DNA of 64,000 nucleotides from Pseudoalteromonas luteoviolacea NCIMB 1942 (GCF_001625595.1 NZ_AUXT01000216.1:1-64000); one strand, 5' to 3'. Counted from the first letter of the stretch, positions 25,719 to 35,819 are shown. A program made the numbers and translations. Notes: generated by a model not told the origin, from the letters alone.

Positions 25719-26486
25719 CTATTGAGCAAAGCCAGGATCTAAGCGGTACGCTTTTCTGAGCATTGCAGGCCAAGCCAATTGACCACCAGTACTTCCACTG
25801 TGTACAACCTTAGCTTGATTATAAATATTATCTTGAATAGGCTGAGGAACCGGAATTGCAGGTTGGCCAGTCGCCAAAATGGCAACTTGAATTTCGCATG
25901 CTCTTTGCAAATCATAAAAGCGCATAAATGCATCACCTACCGTCGGTCCAACAGTTAATCCACCATGGTTTACTAACAACATATGATTGGTATCGCCCAG
26001 ATCAGCTTGTAGCCTTGCTTTTTCATCATCGTTTACAGCCAGTCCTTCATAGCCATGGTATGACAGAGAAGGAAGCGAAAACATGCTGTGCTGGCTTAGC
26101 GGCTGCAAGCCACCTTCTAAACTAGCCACAGCAATCGTCTCTTTGGTGTGTAAGTGGATCACACAGTGGGCATCTTCGCGCACTTCATGGATCGCGCTGT
26201 GGATAGTAAATCCAGCAGGGTTAATCTCAAACGGAGTATCGTCAAGGATATTGCCTTGCAGATCTACCTTAACCAGATTCGACGCAGTTACTTCATCAAA
26301 ACTTAGGCCAAAGGCATTTACTAAGTAGTGATCTGTTCCCGGTAATCTCGCAGACATATGTGTATATATTAAGTCACCCCAACGAAAATGCTCAACCAAG
26401 CGATAACAGGCTGCGAGATCAGCACGCAACTGCCACTCTTCTTCGCTTACTTTACCTTTTAAACTCAATTCAGGCAGTTCAAACAT
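25719..26486 (-). CDS. Class II aldolase/adducin family protein
   Basis: 255 residues. Zinc-ligand motif HLHTKET (about 124-130) and a later NHGGLTVG loop (about 171-178) mark the fuculose-phosphate aldolase/adducin fold. LIYTHMSARLPG is the N-terminal family pattern. AAGGAG sits before the ATG. First gene of a two-gene unit with the enolase-superfamily enzyme; no regulator, kinase or transporter is attached. Members of this family may be aldolases, epimerases or decarboxylases, so the reaction is open. Confidence 0.77.
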   Translation of the reverse strand: MFELPELSLKGKVSEEEWQLRADLAACYRLVEHFRWGDLIYTHMSARLPGTDHYLVNAFGLSFDEVTASNLVKVDLQGNILDDTPFEINPAGFTIHSAIHEVREDAHCVIHLHTKETIAVASLEGGLQPLSQHSMFSLPSLSYHGYEGLAVNDDEKARLQADLGDTNHMLLVNHGGLTVGPTVGDAFMRFYDLQRACEIQVAILATGQPAIPVPQPIQDNIYNQAKVVHSGSTGGQLAWPAMLRKAYRLDPGFAQ

Positions 26487-26594
26487 CTTGGCTCCTTAAA
26501 TCCGCCATGGTGATTTTAGATGTATAGAAGTCTAAATCACATAAAAAAATAGTTCAATACGCAGAGTACGCTCTACGTTATTTAATTAACAACT

Positions 26595-26622
26595 AAAAAG
26601 CCACCTAAAACGGTGGCTTTTT
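26595..26622 (-). terminator. Terminator of the cytochrome c gene
   Basis: AAAAAGCCACC / GGTGGCTTTTT, 11-bp stem with a 6-base loop, 15 bases past the stop codon. Confidence 0.88.
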
Positions 26623-26637
26623 AAACAAACGAACAGA

Positions 26638-26961
26638 TTATTTTACTGTTGATAGATACTCAGCTATCGCTGTCAATTCAGTATCAGAAACATTGGCAAC
26701 CATTGCTTTCATCGCTGCCGACATGCCGTTGCTCCTTTTACCTGATTTGATGTCCTTCATTTGGGCCAGTAAATACTCTTTACTTTGCCCATTCACTTTT
26801 GGATATAAGGGCATAATAGGTGCTTTGCCTTCAGCTCCATGGCAAGTTTGACATAGTTTTGCTGTATACAAAGCTTTACCATCGGCAGCCGTAACTGTGC
26901 CTGAAAGTAAAGTAATGGCTGCAATGCCGGACGCGATTACGAGTTGCTTTAGTTTAGTCAT
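26638..26961 (-). CDS. Small periplasmic class I cytochrome c
   Basis: 107 residues. A signal peptide ending near TVTAA precedes a single heme motif CQTCH (37-41). A distal Met is probably in the MSAAMKAMV segment, as in c553/c5-type electron carriers. The NGQSKEYLLAQMKDIKSGKRSN region is typical of the cytochrome c553 group. It should carry electrons in the periplasm to an oxidase or reductase; the partner is not adjacent. Monocistronic with its own terminator. Confidence 0.88.
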   Translation of the reverse strand: MTKLKQLVIASGIAAITLLSGTVTAADGKALYTAKLCQTCHGAEGKAPIMPLYPKVNGQSKEYLLAQMKDIKSGKRSNGMSAAMKAMVANVSDTELTAIAEYLSTVK

Positions 26962-27078
26962 ATCGTTTCTCTTATTTGACGGTTATTTATCCAGTGTAGT
27001 CGACCAAATGCTTCTCTACACAATTACTTATCTAGATTAGAAAGCGAACCTAACAAATAAAAAAACGAGCTGATCAAT

Positions 27079-27621
27079 TTACCAAGTCAAATCGTCAGGA
27101 ACTTCATATCCTGCATACGGGTCATCTTCATCAACTTGGTTATTATTGTCTTCAACATGGAAAACAATGTACTTTTCGTCTACTTCCGCAATTTTTCTTG
27201 CCGGTTCATCTTCTAGAACATAAAACTGCCCTTCAAGCACGCAAATTGCCAATCGCCCTTTTGACAAGGCTTGTTGAGTTTTTTCGTTTACATCCAGCTC
27301 TTTAATTTTGCTTTCATAAGTGAAATTAAATGTTCTATCGCCCTTAATTTCGTCTTGGTTGTGGTGCTCTAAGATTTGCTTAACACGAGCAACCTGCTCA
27401 CGCTCTTTCAAATCATCTTGCTTTACTTTATTTAACGCTTCAGCTTTTTGTAGCTGTGCTAGTTTTGTCTGCTCTATATGTTTTTGCAGATCCGTTTGGT
27501 CGCTAGTAGCGCCTTTCTTTTTTTTCTTTTTCTGTTGTTTGCGCTTTTCCGTTTTAGCGACTTTCATTTTGTGCTCGGTCGTCAAACCTGCTTTTAAGAG
27601 CTGATCCTGTAGAGAACCCAT
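27079..27621 (-). CDS. DUF2058 family protein (YaiL-like)
   Basis: 180 residues. MGSLQDQLLKAGL at the N-terminus and the strongly basic run QKKKKKK near residue 30 are hallmarks of DUF2058. A charged, coiled-coil-like middle is followed by a C-terminal globular part (RLAICVLEGQFYVL...KYIVFHVE). Often annotated as a nucleoprotein/polynucleotide-associated enzyme, but no activity is established. The basic segment suggests nucleic-acid contact. Confidence 0.85.
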   Translation of the reverse strand: MGSLQDQLLKAGLTTEHKMKVAKTEKRKQQKKKKKKGATSDQTDLQKHIEQTKLAQLQKAEALNKVKQDDLKEREQVARVKQILEHHNQDEIKGDRTFNFTYESKIKELDVNEKTQQALSKGRLAICVLEGQFYVLEDEPARKIAEVDEKYIVFHVEDNNNQVDEDDPYAGYEVPDDLTW

Positions 27622-27874
27622 TATGCCACTCCATCAATCTAAACTTGCTGCCATTTTAATACCAAAATCAGTAAATTTCTAAACAATTTCACCAACGAGA
27701 CGGCAAGTTTAAATACTCTTTGATGGCTTTTTTGTTTTTTTAATCGAACCACGGCATAAAATCTATCAAATTGAATAAAAGAATTTATGATACACAACAA
27801 GTTTTTAGTACATATATAGATTTATTGCGTCAAAAGTAGATAATTAAATTGGTAATTTTACTGAAAGAATAAGA

Positions 27875-29023
27875 ATGTCGATATTTCATCTAATGCTTTG
27901 TTCTGTGGTTACATTTTTTGTGCTCTATGCGCCACAGCCGCTGCTTGCGCAATTCGCTCAACAATATGCCATAACACCCGCTAAGACAGGCTTATTAATG
28001 ACTGTGACAATGCTACCTTTAGCAGTTGCTCCGATCTGCTATGGGTTGCTACTAACCAATTACTCAAAGTTAAAAGTACTCAAAATTACCATGCTGCTGT
28101 TGGCATTGTGTTCTGCATTTATTTCTATTCAACAGCGCTTTGAACTATTCTTGCTATTGCGCTTTATCGAAGGTTTACTGCTACCCGCGGCTTTAACAGC
28201 TATGACAAGTTACATTGGCCAAACTTGGCAAGGACAATGCTTAAGAAAAAACATGACCTGGTATGTTGGGAGCACCATTGTCGGTGGATACTTTGGCAGG
28301 ATACTCGCCTCAAACTTTGCAGCATGGTGGAACTGGGAAAGCTTTTATCTGTTAAATGCTGCGTTGTTAATATTATTTGCCATGTTGATCAAACCCAAAC
28401 AAACGCAAGACGTACACGCGAAAACAACACCTCCATCTTCTCCGTTGGATTATTTGCGCCCACTTAAGCAAATACCTTTATTACGCTTGTACTGCGCCGT
28501 ATTTTGTATGTTTTTTTGCTTTTCTGCACTTTTAAACTATCTGCCTTTTATTCTCAGCAATGAATACGACTTGAAGGATCCAAAGCTCATTGGTTGGGTA
28601 TACAGTGGATATTTAGTGGGTGCATTAATTTCTATGTGTACGCCCTTTCTGAACAAGCTACATAAAAATAATTGGGTTGTACTCAGTACGGTATTTTGTG
28701 TTTACAGTACTACATTGGCAGTAATGCAATGGCAAAGTTTAAACGTATTTATCGTTTCTTTCACATTCTTTTGCGCTTGCATGTTTATTATTCATGCCAG
28801 TGCAGCCCCTTTAGCAAATGAGATAAGCTCTGCGCACGCGAGTATTACAAATGGGGCTTATGTATCTTTTTATTATAGTGGCGGTGCACTTGGGTCTTTT
28901 TTACCGGGCCTTATTTATCAAACGTTTGGGTTAGGGTTGTTTTTACTCGGGTTACTGCTTGTATGTGCACTAGGCGGCTATTTAATTTGGCTTAATCATC
29001 GTGTAGGTAGCGCGACCCAATAA
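27875..29023 (+). CDS. MFS transporter
   Basis: 382 residues with about twelve hydrophobic helices and a central hydrophilic loop (about 175-195, KPKQTQDVHAKTT). The opening FFVLYAPQPLLAQFAQQYAI resembles the YnfM group of the major facilitator superfamily, although the usual intracellular GxxxDRxGRR motif is replaced by LLTNYSKLKVLK. It should be an inner-membrane exporter of small molecules; the substrate is unknown. It overlaps the end of the convergent deacylase gene by 28 bases. The ribosome site is weak. Confidence 0.8.
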   Translation: MSIFHLMLCSVVTFFVLYAPQPLLAQFAQQYAITPAKTGLLMTVTMLPLAVAPICYGLLLTNYSKLKVLKITMLLLALCSAFISIQQRFELFLLLRFIEGLLLPAALTAMTSYIGQTWQGQCLRKNMTWYVGSTIVGGYFGRILASNFAAWWNWESFYLLNAALLILFAMLIKPKQTQDVHAKTTPPSSPLDYLRPLKQIPLLRLYCAVFCMFFCFSALLNYLPFILSNEYDLKDPKLIGWVYSGYLVGALISMCTPFLNKLHKNNWVVLSTVFCVYSTTLAVMQWQSLNVFIVSFTFFCACMFIIHASAAPLANEISSAHASITNGAYVSFYYSGGALGSFLPGLIYQTFGLGLFLLGLLLVCALGGYLIWLNHRVGSATQ

Positions 29024-29499
29024 GGCTGATGACCTGTTTGATGCCAAAACTTGTGCAAGTCATCCAGATGGAGTACCCAAGTTTTATCATTTTCAAAGGG
29101 GTGGCACTGCCAAAGAGGGCAGTCTGTTAGCTCTTTATCAAGCCATAACTCAACTTGATGCGCTGCATCATTTCCAATTGCCAGCCCAGAGACACATCCG
29201 GGTTTAACTTTTAAAAACTTAGCCAACCGCTCTGTAGAACAAAACCCGAGTCTAGACACTCCTTGCTGTTTTGACAGTGCTTTCAAATCTAATTGCTTTT
29301 GGGCTAAGGTAATCACGAGGAAGTGACGTTTCCCATAATTGTCTCTTAAAAATAGATTCTTAAGACCCACACCCTCACGCTCTAAACCAATGGTTGTCGC
29401 CACATCGCAATTGGCCAATGGTGGGTGTTCATAACTTAAATAAGTGATATCCAGTGCTTTCAAGCTTTGTTCAATTACGGTGTAAGAAGGGAACGTCAC
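28996..29499 (-). CDS. Prolyl-tRNA deacylase-like protein (YbaK/ProX family)
   Basis: 167 residues from GTG 29499. The open frame continues to 29571, but GAGGG lies 8 bases before this GTG, which overlaps the stop of the upstream lipoprotein gene as GTGA. Patterns YEHPPLANCDVATTIG, KNLFLRDNYGKRHFLVI and VSGLAIGNDAAHQVELWLD are those of free-standing ProX/PrdX editing proteins, which hydrolyse Ala- or Cys-tRNA(Pro) made in error by ProRS. It acts in the cytoplasm. Confidence 0.83.
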   Translation of the reverse strand: MTFPSYTVIEQSLKALDITYLSYEHPPLANCDVATTIGLEREGVGLKNLFLRDNYGKRHFLVITLAQKQLDLKALSKQQGVSRLGFCSTERLAKFLKVKPGCVSGLAIGNDAAHQVELWLDKELTDCPLWQCHPFENDKTWVLHLDDLHKFWHQTGHQPYWVALPTR

Positions 29500-29882
29500 A
29501 AACAGTGCCCTCTTAACTGAACACTGCGCTGACGCCAATACACATTGTCTATGTTGTAACCAACCTGACAATAAGATTCTTCTTTTAGCGTTTGCTCCAA
29601 AAGTTCGACCGCTGATTCTTCAAGTGCCAACTTTAACTCTGGCGATTCTTCTACTCGTTTAAACTCGGCGAACTCTTTCAGTTCTTTTTTTGATACTGGT
29701 TTATTTTTTGCCAACTCCATTCGTGGCGTTGCTTTCACTGTGACAATGAACGCAAATTCAGATTCACCTTTGTCGTTTGTTCTTTTATGTAAGGTCTGCT
29801 TCTCTACTTCAAAAGCCTCTTCAGGCACAGAAGTACAGGCTACGATAAAACTAGATAAAAGCAAAATTAATAGTCGCTTCAT
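29496..29882 (-). CDS. Small lipoprotein of unknown function
   Basis: 128 residues. The signal peptide ends in lipobox IVAC with Cys16. The mature part is highly charged (KKELKEFAEFKRVEESPELKL) with a helix-rich centre and two further cysteines near the end (SYCQVGY, GHCL) that could form a disulfide. I do not recognise the family. It is translationally coupled (GTGA) to the deacylase gene downstream. Confidence 0.7.
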   Translation of the reverse strand: MKRLLILLLSSFIVACTSVPEEAFEVEKQTLHKRTNDKGESEFAFIVTVKATPRMELAKNKPVSKKELKEFAEFKRVEESPELKLALEESAVELLEQTLKEESYCQVGYNIDNVYWRQRSVQLRGHCL

Positions 29883-29958
29883 AATCTTCCTAACTTAAAA
29901 TTTGTCTCAGTGTATCAAAGCCCAAATCACTTGTAAGAAAATTTTTTAGCAAAAAAAC

Positions 29959-29987
29959 TTGACGTGACAGAGAAAAATATTTAAATT
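29959..29987 (+). promoter_or_regulatory. Promoter of the tRNA-Ala pair
   Basis: TTGACG, 17-base spacer, TAAATT (or TTAAAT with 16), followed by the GC-rich GCGCC discriminator about 24 bases before the first tRNA. This is the layout of stringently controlled stable-RNA promoters. Confidence 0.65.
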
Positions 29988-30010
29988 GCGCCTCGTCCAG
30001 AAGACAAGTT

Positions 30011-30086
30011 GGGGCTATAGCTCAGCTGGGAGAGCGCCTGCCTTGCACGCAGGAGGTCAGCAGTTCGATCCTGCTTAGCTCCACCA
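30011..30086 (+). tRNA. tRNA-Ala(TGC), copy 1
   Basis: Full cloverleaf: acceptor GGGGCTA/TAGCTCC, D stem GCTC/GAGC, anticodon stem CCTGC/GCAGG with loop CTTGCAC (anticodon TGC), T arm AGCAG-TTCGATC-CTGCT, encoded ACCA. 76 bases. Identical to the second copy 28 bases downstream. Confidence 0.97.
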
Positions 30087-30114
30087 ACTTCTTTTGCGAT
30101 ATTCCTAGTAATGT

Positions 30115-30190
30115 GGGGCTATAGCTCAGCTGGGAGAGCGCCTGCCTTGCACGCAGGAGGTCAGCAGTTCGATCCTGCTTAGCTCCACCA
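30115..30190 (+). tRNA. tRNA-Ala(TGC), copy 2
   Basis: Base-for-base identical to the first tRNA-Ala(TGC) and almost certainly on the same transcript. The 28-base spacer has no promoter. Confidence 0.97.
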
Positions 30191-30205
30191 CTTTTACTTC
30201 ATTCT

Positions 30206-31453
30206 CTAAGTTCTAATCTGTCCGTTACCTTCGACTAGATATTTCTCCGTCGTTAAAGATTCAAGACCCATTGGTCCGTACGCGTGAAGCTTTGTTGTCG
30301 CAATCCCTATTTCTGCGCCTAATCCAAGTTGGCCACCGTCACTAAAGCGAGAAGAAGCATTTACCATTACAACCGACGCATCAACACGCATTTGAAATTG
30401 GGCTGCCGTTTGCGAGTTCTGAGTGCAGATAACTTCCGTATGATGACTACCAAATTGATCAATATGCGCAAGTGCCCCGGTAAAGTCATCAACAATACGT
30501 ACTGCAATCTCAAGGCATAAATACTCCTCTCCGAATTCGCTTTCAGTCAATATATTTGCATTTTCAAAGAAAACCGCGGCACGTTCACATGCATTGACAC
30601 GTACCTTTGCTTTATCAAACGCTGTATTTACCTTTGGCAAAAAAGCATCTGCTACGTCGCGATGTACAATCAACCCCTCTAGCGCATTACATACACCTGT
30701 GCGCTGAGTTTTCCCATTGAGTAACAGTTGCATTGCAATATCGAGATCGGCCTCAACGTCTACATATAAATGGCATACGCCTTTAAAGTGCTGTATCACT
30801 GGAATGGAACTATTGTGCGTAACAAACTCAATTAACCCCTCCCCGCCTCGAGGAATAATCAAATCAATATCGTTTTTTTGCTGCATAAGCTCTAAAAGCA
30901 GCGCCCTATCTGGGTCTGGTACAACAGTGATCAACTCCGCTGGCAAGTCAAACTTATCTAACACTTGATGCATCACCCGTGCAATCGCCATTGAGCTATT
31001 CAAGGCTTCTTTGCCACCCCGTAAAATGACACCGTTTCCAGACTTAAAACACAGTGCTCCAGCATCCGCGGTTACATTTGGACGAGCCTCATAAATCATG
31101 CAGATCACGCCTAAAGGTACGCGTACCTTTCGCACCATGATCCCACTAGGTTGCTGTCCTAACTCTCTCTGAGCGCCAACAGGATCAGGTAAACTTGCAA
31201 TCTGCTCAACCCCCTTCGCCATCTCGTTTATGCGCTCTGTGGTCAGTTTTAACCTATCTATCATCGCCGCGCTAAGTTGGTTGTGTGTCGCAGCCTCTAA
31301 ATCTTGTTTATTCGCTTTTAAAATACTTTCAGATTGTTCGCGTAAAGCATTCGCGATGTCTAAAAGTACTGCATTTTTTTGCTCTGTACTCAAAATAGCA
31401 AGTTGCTTAGCAGCCGTTGCGGCATTTTTGGTAAGCGCTTTTATCAGTGTCAT
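30206..31453 (-). CDS. proA: Gamma-glutamyl phosphate reductase
   Basis: 415 residues from ATG 31453 (MTLIKALTKNAA), with GAGGGG just before it. The open frame reaches 31582, but the extra 43 residues have no family counterpart. ProA patterns: GQQPSGIMVRKVRVPLGVICMIYEARPNVTADA, the catalytic Cys in RTGVCNALE, and SSRFSDGGQLGLGAEIGI near the C-terminus. Reduces gamma-glutamyl phosphate to the semialdehyde in proline synthesis. proB is not adjacent, unlike in enterobacteria. Confidence 0.95.
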   Translation of the reverse strand: MTLIKALTKNAATAAKQLAILSTEQKNAVLLDIANALREQSESILKANKQDLEAATHNQLSAAMIDRLKLTTERINEMAKGVEQIASLPDPVGAQRELGQQPSGIMVRKVRVPLGVICMIYEARPNVTADAGALCFKSGNGVILRGGKEALNSSMAIARVMHQVLDKFDLPAELITVVPDPDRALLLELMQQKNDIDLIIPRGGEGLIEFVTHNSSIPVIQHFKGVCHLYVDVEADLDIAMQLLLNGKTQRTGVCNALEGLIVHRDVADAFLPKVNTAFDKAKVRVNACERAAVFFENANILTESEFGEEYLCLEIAVRIVDDFTGALAHIDQFGSHHTEVICTQNSQTAAQFQMRVDASVVMVNASSRFSDGGQLGLGAEIGIATTKLHAYGPMGLESLTTEKYLVEGNGQIRT

Positions 31454-31712
31454 TATTACCCCTCTCATTCCACTACTGAAATATGACAGAAGCTCCTTTA
31501 GCTTCCTCTTCTCGATAATAAGCAAGAACCTGCCTTTGGGTAAAGTTAATATTGCTATCTCAGCGTTTTGAAGGTGGCTCACACAAACAGATGATGTCTC
31601 AGAAAAGTTATCTATTTTTTAGGCGTTTATTCTCTTTTTTGACTTATTTACTATGATATAACGAGGCTACCACTATACTAATATTCAATACGCTAACTAA
31701 GCTGGAGAGTTT

Positions 31713-33569
31713 ATGTCAGCTATTTTTATTGCGGCCATTGCCGTGTGCTCTGTGATTGCTCAGTGGCTCGCTTGGGTTGTGCGAGTACCTGCTATTTTAT
31801 TTTTGTTGCTGACCGGATTAATGCTTGGTCCTGTGTCTGGCGTTTTAGATCCTGATCAATTGCTTGGTGAATTGCTGTTTCCTGTTGTTTCATTGTCCGT
31901 AGCAATTATCTTATTTGAAGGTTCGCTTACCCTACACTTTCGAGAGCTCAAAGGAATAGGTAAAGTAGTGCGAAACCTCTGTTCGATTGGCATGCTTACA
32001 ACATTTGTCATTATTACAGCGTGTGCCATATATATTTTAGAGTTAGACTGGCGAGTTGCCGCCGTGTTAGGTGCTGTTTTGGTAGTTACAGGTCCAACAG
32101 TCATCGCGCCTATGTTAAATGCTATGCGGCCAACAAAGGATATTGACCGAATCTTACGCTGGGAGGGGATTGTAATCGACCCGATTGGAGCCCTGTTCGC
32201 GGTTTTAGTCTTTGAGGCTGTAAGCCTTGTAGATAAAGATGGTGTGTTTAGCCACACACTGATGGCGCTGTTATCAACACTGGGCATTGGCTTAAGTGTC
32301 GGCTTAGTCTCTGGCTGGTTCACAAGTTACATTATTCGAAAAGAGTGGCTACCATTTGAATTGCATAAGTTCGGCATACTCGCACTGGTGTTAATGAGCT
32401 TCACCGTTTCTAATCACCTCTACCATGAATCAGGGCTTTTGGCTGTTACTGTGTTTGGTATTTGGCTTGCAAATCAAGATGATTTAGAAATTGATGCGGT
32501 ACTTGAATTCAAAGAAGATCTATCAATGATATTGATCTCAAGTCTATTTATTCTGCTTGCCGCTCGCCTGAAAGTTGAAGAGCTACTGATGCTAGACAGC
32601 GGTATATTTTGGTTTTTGGCCATTGTACTGTTCGTCGCAAGACCTCTGAGTATAGCGGTTTCGACATTTAATAGTGACATACCTCTAAAATCTCGCTTAA
32701 TGCTTGCTTGGATTGCCCCACGAGGCATTGTTGCGGCAGCTGTCGGCTCCGTATTTGCGTTGAGTATGGCTCAATCAGGTACACCAGATGCACAAAAAAT
32801 GGTGCCTCTTATTTTTACGGTAATTATCGTCACCGTCATATTGCAAAGTCTCACAGCGACCCCTTTGGCACGGTTGCTGGGCGTCAGGCAACCATGCCCA
32901 AGCACATTACTCATTATTGGTGCAAACCATGTCGCCAGAGCAATTGCCTGCGGCCTGAAAGAACAAAATATAGATGTTTACCTCTCCGATCCCGCTTGGG
33001 AAAACTGCAAAATGGCGAGAATGGATGGCCTTCCCTGCTATTACGGCAACCCTCAATCTGAACATGCTGAGCGTTACCTTCCACTGACAAGCTTGCGCTC
33101 CGTATTGGCACTTTCTCCCAATAGGCACCATAACGCACTAGGAGTACAGTATTTTTCTCACTTGCTTGATGAAGAAAGTGTGTACTCGCTTAAGTCATCA
33201 ACTAATCATGCCAAGGCCAATAAAGACAGCGCAACATTTTTGTCGCGACAAATACTATTTGGTGAAACAGGTAACTACGCCAAGTTAAGCAGCTTAATGG
33301 CAAAAGGGGGGAAAGTTAGTGCGACCAAGCTGTCTGATGAGTTCAGTTGGGCACAATATTTGGAAGTGAATAAGGAAGCAATTCCGCTCTTTATAATCTC
33401 TGAGCAGAAAAAAGAAGACGAGCCTCTTTCTGTACGACCATTTACATCTGACGATAAAAAGTTGCCCGAACAAGGTGACAAAATATTGGCATTGCAGCCC
33501 CCTAAAATGTCTATCCTAAAAGACCCAGCAATAAAAGAAATATCCATTGGCGAGAAGCTGAGTAGCTAA
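31713..33569 (+). CDS. CPA1-type cation:proton antiporter with C-terminal Rossmann-like domain
   Basis: 618 residues. About twelve membrane helices in residues 1-390, then a soluble part beginning LLIIGANHVARAIACGLKEQNIDVYL (about 397), a degenerate TrkA-N-like nucleotide-binding fold. FEGSLTLHFREL and RWEGIVIDPIGALFAV are typical of this CPA1 subgroup; the ion-site pair reads Ile-Asp where many NhaP proteins have Asn-Asp. Probably Na+ or K+ /H+ exchange at the inner membrane, suited to a marine cell. GGAGAG precedes the ATG. The C-terminus (about 560-618) is Lys/Glu-rich. Confidence 0.85.
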   Translation: MSAIFIAAIAVCSVIAQWLAWVVRVPAILFLLLTGLMLGPVSGVLDPDQLLGELLFPVVSLSVAIILFEGSLTLHFRELKGIGKVVRNLCSIGMLTTFVIITACAIYILELDWRVAAVLGAVLVVTGPTVIAPMLNAMRPTKDIDRILRWEGIVIDPIGALFAVLVFEAVSLVDKDGVFSHTLMALLSTLGIGLSVGLVSGWFTSYIIRKEWLPFELHKFGILALVLMSFTVSNHLYHESGLLAVTVFGIWLANQDDLEIDAVLEFKEDLSMILISSLFILLAARLKVEELLMLDSGIFWFLAIVLFVARPLSIAVSTFNSDIPLKSRLMLAWIAPRGIVAAAVGSVFALSMAQSGTPDAQKMVPLIFTVIIVTVILQSLTATPLARLLGVRQPCPSTLLIIGANHVARAIACGLKEQNIDVYLSDPAWENCKMARMDGLPCYYGNPQSEHAERYLPLTSLRSVLALSPNRHHNALGVQYFSHLLDEESVYSLKSSTNHAKANKDSATFLSRQILFGETGNYAKLSSLMAKGGKVSATKLSDEFSWAQYLEVNKEAIPLFIISEQKKEDEPLSVRPFTSDDKKLPEQGDKILALQPPKMSILKDPAIKEISIGEKLSS

Positions 33570-33573
33570 TGAC

Positions 33574-34200
33574 CTAGTTTGGTAAACGTGCCCGTTTAAT
33601 TACACTGGCGGGCATTTTTTCTCCTAGCTGTGATAGTGAACGCTCAATTTTTTTATGAACCTTTTTATCAGCAACAACGGCATGAAATAACCAACGGTAG
33701 GCATCTTCATAGTCGCGAGGGCTGCCATAACCTTTATTAAATAAACCGACCAAACGCAGTTGGGCATTTAAATTACCAAGCGCTGCCGCTTCTCGTAGGT
33801 AAACAATTGCCATCGCCTTGTCTGCCTGCACTAACCGCCCTACATCATAGTAGCGACCGAGCTGCTCTAACGCTGCGGCTAGCCCCTGCTGGGCCGCTTG
33901 TCGCATGTAATACAATCCTAGTTCAACATCTCTCTCCACGCATACTGCGTAGGCTAACATATCGCCATACAAAAATTGATATGAGGGCAATCCCATAATC
34001 TCAGCTCTGGCTTCAATATCTTGAACTAATTGACAGTCGTCGTCTTTAACGCGTTTTAGGTGGGCATTATTGTTAATGAGCGTGATCAACTCATCTTGGG
34101 TGTATAGAGGCACAGCTTCAATTTGCTCATTAGCCAGTGAAATACAAGAAAAAGCCACACTAATGAGAAATAAGATATTTCGTAGTTTTGTCGTCATCAT
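33574..34200 (-). CDS. motX: Sodium-type flagellar motor protein MotX
   Basis: 208 residues. Signal peptide ending near SLA-NEQ. Sel1-like repeats follow: LAYAVCVERDVELGLYYMRQAAQQGLAAALEQLGRYYD and KAMAIVYLREAAALGN. The segment VPLYTQDELI...HLKRVKDDDCQLVQDIEARA is nearly the Vibrio MotX sequence as I recall it. MotX forms the periplasmic T ring with MotY and anchors the PomAB sodium stators of the polar flagellum. It follows purA, a placement also known in Vibrio. Its presence says the cell swims with a Na+-driven polar flagellum; other flagellar genes are outside the window. Confidence 0.92.
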   Translation of the reverse strand: MMTTKLRNILFLISVAFSCISLANEQIEAVPLYTQDELITLINNNAHLKRVKDDDCQLVQDIEARAEIMGLPSYQFLYGDMLAYAVCVERDVELGLYYMRQAAQQGLAAALEQLGRYYDVGRLVQADKAMAIVYLREAAALGNLNAQLRLVGLFNKGYGSPRDYEDAYRWLFHAVVADKKVHKKIERSLSQLGEKMPASVIKRARLPN

Positions 34201-34287
34201 ACTTTAGCAAACACTATTAGACCTAACTAGAAGATACAAAAATTGTACCAAGTTAAAGCATGTATTCATATTAGTATATTTAGACAC

Positions 34288-34313
34288 AAAAAAAGCTGCC
34301 GAAGCAGCTTTTC
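34288..34313 (-). terminator. Terminator of purA
   Basis: AAAAGCTGC / GCAGCTTTT with loop CGAA, followed on the minus strand by a U-run, within 30 bases of the purA stop codon. Confidence 0.88.
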
Positions 34314-34318
34314 TTTAA

Positions 34319-35656
<1,338 letters not shown>

Positions 35657-35759
35657 TTAGGCGCAGATTTTACCAGAAAAGCGAGGTGAAAATCACCCTG
35701 TTTCGGATGATTTTTCTTCAGTCAAATTGATATCTAACAAAAGCGGTTGAATTAAATAC

Positions 35760-35786
35760 AAAAAAGCCCATCAAATGATGGGCTTA
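35760..35786 (-). terminator. Terminator after hflC
   Basis: AAGCCCATC / GATGGGCTT with a 4-base loop and a minus-strand U-run, 34 bases past the hflC stop codon. It closes the hfq-hflXKC unit. Confidence 0.85.
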
Positions 35787-35819
35787 TCAAACAATGATCT
35801 GTTGCAAATACAGGTTCAG

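Noticed and set aside
27320-27604. 94-codon plus-strand frame rich in Cys, Phe and Ser
   Set aside because: It is the antisense reading of the lysine-rich DUF2058 gene; low-complexity composition is expected from that.
30011-30190. Direct repeat suggesting an insertion element or CRISPR
   Set aside because: The two repeat units are complete, identical tRNA-Ala genes.
31454-31582. Extended N-terminus of ProA
   Set aside because: The extension is not family-like and a strong GAGGGG site precedes ATG 31453.
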